From positions 9,339,429-9,403,428 of the forward strand of contig OZ037769.1 in the NCBI GenBank assembly GCA_964035545.1: a DNA stretch of 64,000 nt. Reading direction: 5' to 3'. Shown here in pieces: positions 60,701 through 64,000 of this stretch (position 1 is the stretch's first letter; each line of letters begins with the position of its first letter). The DNA is from Bugula neritina. Its lineage: Eukaryota > Bryozoa > Gymnolaemata > Cheilostomatida > Bugulidae. The notes under the pieces are model-generated. The model saw only the letters and a program-made list of their open reading frames with translations. It was not told where the DNA came from and searched no databases. A program made the translations under genes and the position numbers.

Positions 60701-63700
60701 GAGGCTATATTCAACTGCAACAGTTTAAATGCTCAACGCTGTGGTCCATATTGCTATATATCTATAAACACTAAACCAGATTTGCTGAATGAAAACTAAC
60801 CCAAAACTTTTAATTCCGCCCTTTGGCCTGGATGGAGCTATATTACAGAAAACTAGTGAAAATTAATTTATGCGAATAGAAAGCCTAGTGCAAAACCATC
60901 TATTGAATACTAGTAATAAAGCTTTATATAGTATAAACTATAAAGGATAATCAATATAATTTAAATGATCAATAACGATTTTGATAAAAAAAGTCAAAAT
61001 AAAATCAATGAAAGTTGAGCTAGGCTCAGGAACTAGCATGTAACAAGTGGTAGGAAATACTATTTAGCATATAGGGCAACATTGTAGTATCACACAAAAA
61101 GTGTGGCAAGGAAAATCCTTGTCACATTGGCTTCAGTTATCAATCAACTTATTAAATGCAATGTACATACAATCATGACAGACTATGCTGTAGCGTCATT
61201 TAGCCTTCTGCAAACTTTAGAGTAGCTAGTGTCTATAAGCTTCAACATTTTAGGTAGAGATATTTTATGAGCTAGTTGTCACTCCAACAAAATTTGAAAC
61301 AATTTCATTACAAACTTAGGAAAAAAATGGTTTCTAACTAAATCTGAATTCCAGAATTAAATTTCCATGAACAATAGTTATAGTTATTTCCCATGTAAGT
61401 AAAGCTTCAATCAAACAATAGCAAAGTAGCATTTTTGCATGTCTCAAGATTTCCAAAATTATTATTGTGATCACTTGACTTTTTCAGCGAAAGTACCCTA
61501 CAGTATGGGCCTACAGCATGAAACTAAATTTGTTTTATGACCTTGCTGCAAATTCCTAATAGATATCTTTGAATACTCCAGCTCACTGCAAACTTCAGAA
61601 TAATGAATATGAATATACACAGTGGGTAGATGTGAATATACACAGTGGGTAGATGTGAATATATACAGTGAGTAGATGTGAATATATACAGTGAGTAGAT
61701 GTGAATATAGAGTGAGTAGATGTGAATATATACAGTGAGTAGATGTGAATATATACAGTGAGTAGATGTGAATATAGAGTGAGTAGATGTGAATATATAC
61801 AGTAAGTAGATGTGAATATATAGAGTGAGTAGATGTGAATATAGAGTGAGTAGATGTGAATATAGAGTGAGTAGATGTGAATATATACAGTGAGTAGATG
61901 TGAATATATACAGTGAGTAGATGTGAATATATACAGTGAGTAGATGTGAATATATACAGTGAGTAGATGTGAATATAGAGTGAGTAGATGTGAATATAGA
62001 GTGAGTAGATGTGAATATACACAGTAAGTAGATGTGAATATACACAGTGAGTAGATGTGAATATACACAGTGAGTAGATGTGAATATAGAGTGAGTAGAT
62101 GTGAATATATACAGTGAGTAGATGTGAATATACACAGTGAGTAGATGTGAATATAGAGTGAGTAGATGTGAATATATACAGTAAGTAGATGTGAATATAT
62201 AGAGTGAGTAGATGTGAATATAGAGTGAGTAGATGTGAATATAGAGTGAGTAGATGTGAATATATACAGTGAGTAGATGTGAATATATACAGTGAGTAGA
62301 TGTGAATATAGAGTGAGTAGATGTGAATATAGAGTGAGTAGATGTGAATATATACACAGTGAGTAGATGTGAATATATACAGTGAGTAGATGTGAATATA
62401 CACAGTGAGTAGATGTGAATACACAGTGAGTAGATGTGAATATACAGTGAGTAGATGTGAATATAGAGTGAGTAGATGTGAATATAGAGTGAGTAGATGT
62501 GAATATATACAGTGAGTAGATGTGAATATATACAGTAAGTAGATGTGAATATATACAGTGAGTAGATGTGAATATAGAGTGAGTAGATGTGAATATATAC
62601 ACAGTGAGTAGATGTGAATATATACAGTAAGTAGATGTGAATATATACAGTGAGTAGATGTGAATATACAGTAAGTAGATGTGAATATAGAGTGAGTAGA
62701 TGTGAATATATACAGTAAGTAGATGTGAATATATACAGTGAGTAGATGTGAATATAGAGTGAGTAGATGTGAATATATACACAGTGAGTAGATGTGAATA
62801 TATACAGTAAGTAGATGTGAATATATACAGTGAGTAGATGTGAATATAGAGTGAGTAGATGTGAATATAGAGTGAGTAGATGTGAATATATACAGTGAGT
62901 AGATGTGAATATATACACAGTGAGTAGATGTGAATATATACAGTGAGTAGATGTGAATATATACAGAGTGAGTAGATGTGAATATACAGTGAGTAGATGT
63001 GAATATACACAGTGAGTAGATGTGAATATACAGTGAGTAGATGTGAATATAGAGTGAGTAGATGTGAATATAGAGTGAGTAGATGTGAATATATACAGTG
63101 AGTAGATGTGAATATATACAGTGAGTAGATGTGAATATACACAGTGAGTAGATGTGAATATACACAGTGAGTAGATGTGAATATACACAGTAAGTAGATG
63201 TGAATATACACAGTGAGTAGATGTGAATATACACAGTGAGTAGATGTGAATATATACAGTAAGTAGATGTGAATATATACAGAGTGAGTAGATGTGAACA
63301 CATACGGTAAGTGGATGTGCCATCTCATCAAAGATCTCTAAATTCTGGAGCATCTGCTGGTCATATTCAGCGAAACTGTTGGAAGACACCTGCAATGGCC
63401 TCGACTGAACTCCATGGCCACTTCTATTCTTTATCAGAAAGTATATTGCCAATGAGACTGCCTTTATAGTGTTCTTCATGTTAGGCTGAGTGACAGTCTC
63501 ATGCAAGTATATAGTAGAAGTAGAGTTATTCCTACGGAGTGGGTTCACTGGGCTCAGATCCGATATCTAAAAGTAGGACTTTTGCTGAGGCACACGCACT
63601 GCATTACATGTGAGCAATGTTTACAAACCAAATGTCTTACAAGAATGTAGGCAGCTTAGGCTTTCACTATTATATAAAACATTTAAAAGAAAACACTTGA

Positions 63701-64000
63701 CCAGCTTTCTAGTCACAATATATTGCTTATATGGTGCACAGGACTTAACATTCCGCACACAATTATTTCTGAAATATTCTTGTAAATTCTAGATTTATTA
63801 GCTAGTTCTTGCCTAGCTTCCATCAGCTTACAGCGAAATCTCACAAAATATTCGCCATACTAACTATACAGGGCTTGAAAGAAACCCCAATAATAACTCA
63901 GTATACGTTGTTTGCCAGTTTATGTACATTCTAGACTTACATGGTAGTCATATTGACTCTTACGTCTTTGGTCTTTTCTATCTACAGGCAGTAAGAAGAC
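57741..64000 (-). CDS. CCNY: Cyclin Y (CCNY/CCNYL family), N-terminus outside the window
   Basis: Membrane-anchored cyclin that binds CDK14/CDK16 and, in the family, promotes LRP6 phosphorylation in Wnt signalling. Coding exons: 64000-63941 (cut by the window edge), 63566-63306, 58918-58802, 58517-58351, 58200-58038, 57854-57741. The 882 nt give 293 residues plus a stop, and all phases join. Visible landmarks are the upstream basic [29 protein letters not shown] (family [20 protein letters not shown]), the cyclin box [20 protein letters not shown], then [38 protein letters not shown], and an Ala/Ser-rich end closing IAIIS (family AIIS). The myristoylated N-terminus is missing. A 4.4-kb intron with two repeat arrays and a palindromic element separates exons 63306 and 58918. 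A paralogue such as CCNYL1 cannot be excluded. Confidence 0.93.
59309..59690. mobile_element. Long-palindrome MITE-like element, copy C
   Basis: Nearly the whole 380 bp folds on itself. The left arm (TAGCTATTTTTGACAATTTA, then TTTTCATTTTGCTTAATTTC) is mirrored by the right (GAAATCAAGCAAAATTAAAA, then CTAAATTGTGAAAACTGAAA). It shares these words with copies at 30685 and 35864. It lies in the long CCNY intron. Confidence 0.7.
60068..60490. repeat. (AGAGT)n pentanucleotide array and derived 28-bp repeats
   Basis: From 60068 to about 60305 the sequence is AGAGT/GGAGT/GGGGT pentamers. From there to about 60490 it is GACTGACAACTAACTGAGAG units. Both lie in the CCNY long intron. The Ser/Tyr/Pro-rich minus-strand open frames are artefacts. 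Confidence 0.92.
61605..63305. repeat. About 21-25-bp minisatellite starting at the CCNY splice donor
   Basis: More than 70 units of GTGAATATATACAGTGAGTA plus GAT, with length variants (GAATATAGAGTGAG, GAATATACACAGTGAG). On the minus strand it starts exactly at the donor of the exon 63566-63306 and has no stop codon in any of the three frames. That produces three overlapping open frames of about 580-670 codons. Confidence 0.95.

Noticed and set aside
61498-63548. Three overlapping minus-strand open frames of about 580-670 codons
   Set aside because: They translate a tandem array with no stop codons. The conserved cyclin Y frame splices from 63306 to 58918. All three frames give the same repeat words, which is a period artefact and not a gene.

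Overview
This window comes from an AT-rich, intron-dense invertebrate animal genome. Four genes encode proteins that align from end to end with human families: HCF-1, kinesin KIF9, alsin and cyclin Y. Introns are mostly 0.1-1 kb with standard GT-AG borders. The HCF-1 homologue lacks the vertebrate proteolytic repeats. A sponge, cnidarian or other early-branching animal would fit, but the sequence does not fix the taxon.

Layout: (1) 295-438 (+), the last exon of a gene I cannot name. (2) 2056-15286 (-), HCFC1, 21 coding exons, about 1188 aa, complete. (3) 15287-18849, an intergenic stretch with a microsatellite and a tRNA-derived SINE. (4) 18850-26822 (-), KIF9, about 15 coding exons, about 838 aa. 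(5) 26823-30341, the divergent KIF9/ALS2 interval, with an RFX X-box-like palindrome and an LTR-like segment. (6) 30342-55870 (+), ALS2 (alsin), 30 coding exons, 1644 aa against about 1657 in human, complete. (7) 55871-57740, the convergent ALS2/CCNY interval. (8) 57741-64000 (-), CCNY, six coding exons, with the N-terminus beyond the right edge. Exon models were built by hand from splice sites, reading phase and remembered family sequence. The HCFC1, KIF9, ALS2 and CCNY models each sum to a whole number of codons.

The genes are functionally unrelated: a chromatin co-regulator, a ciliary motor, a Rab5/Rac exchange factor and a membrane-tethered cyclin. Nothing suggests an operon or a new gene system.

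The unusual feature is the introns. Many are filled with minisatellites of 14-42 bp units, and in several the array starts or ends on the splice junction, so the unit looks like a tandem copy of the exon-intron or intron-exon boundary. Clear cases are the CCNY donor at 63306, the ALS2 exon 29 donor at 54539, the ALS2 exon 16 donor at 42268 and the ALS2 intron 14 acceptor at 41088. The largest array (about 4.35 kb) fills ALS2 intron 20. Mobile elements include three SINE copies (one with a perfect 17-bp target duplication), a PIF/Harbinger-like MITE with a TTA duplication, three copies of a long-palindrome element, and an LTR-like segment with CCAAT and TATA boxes.
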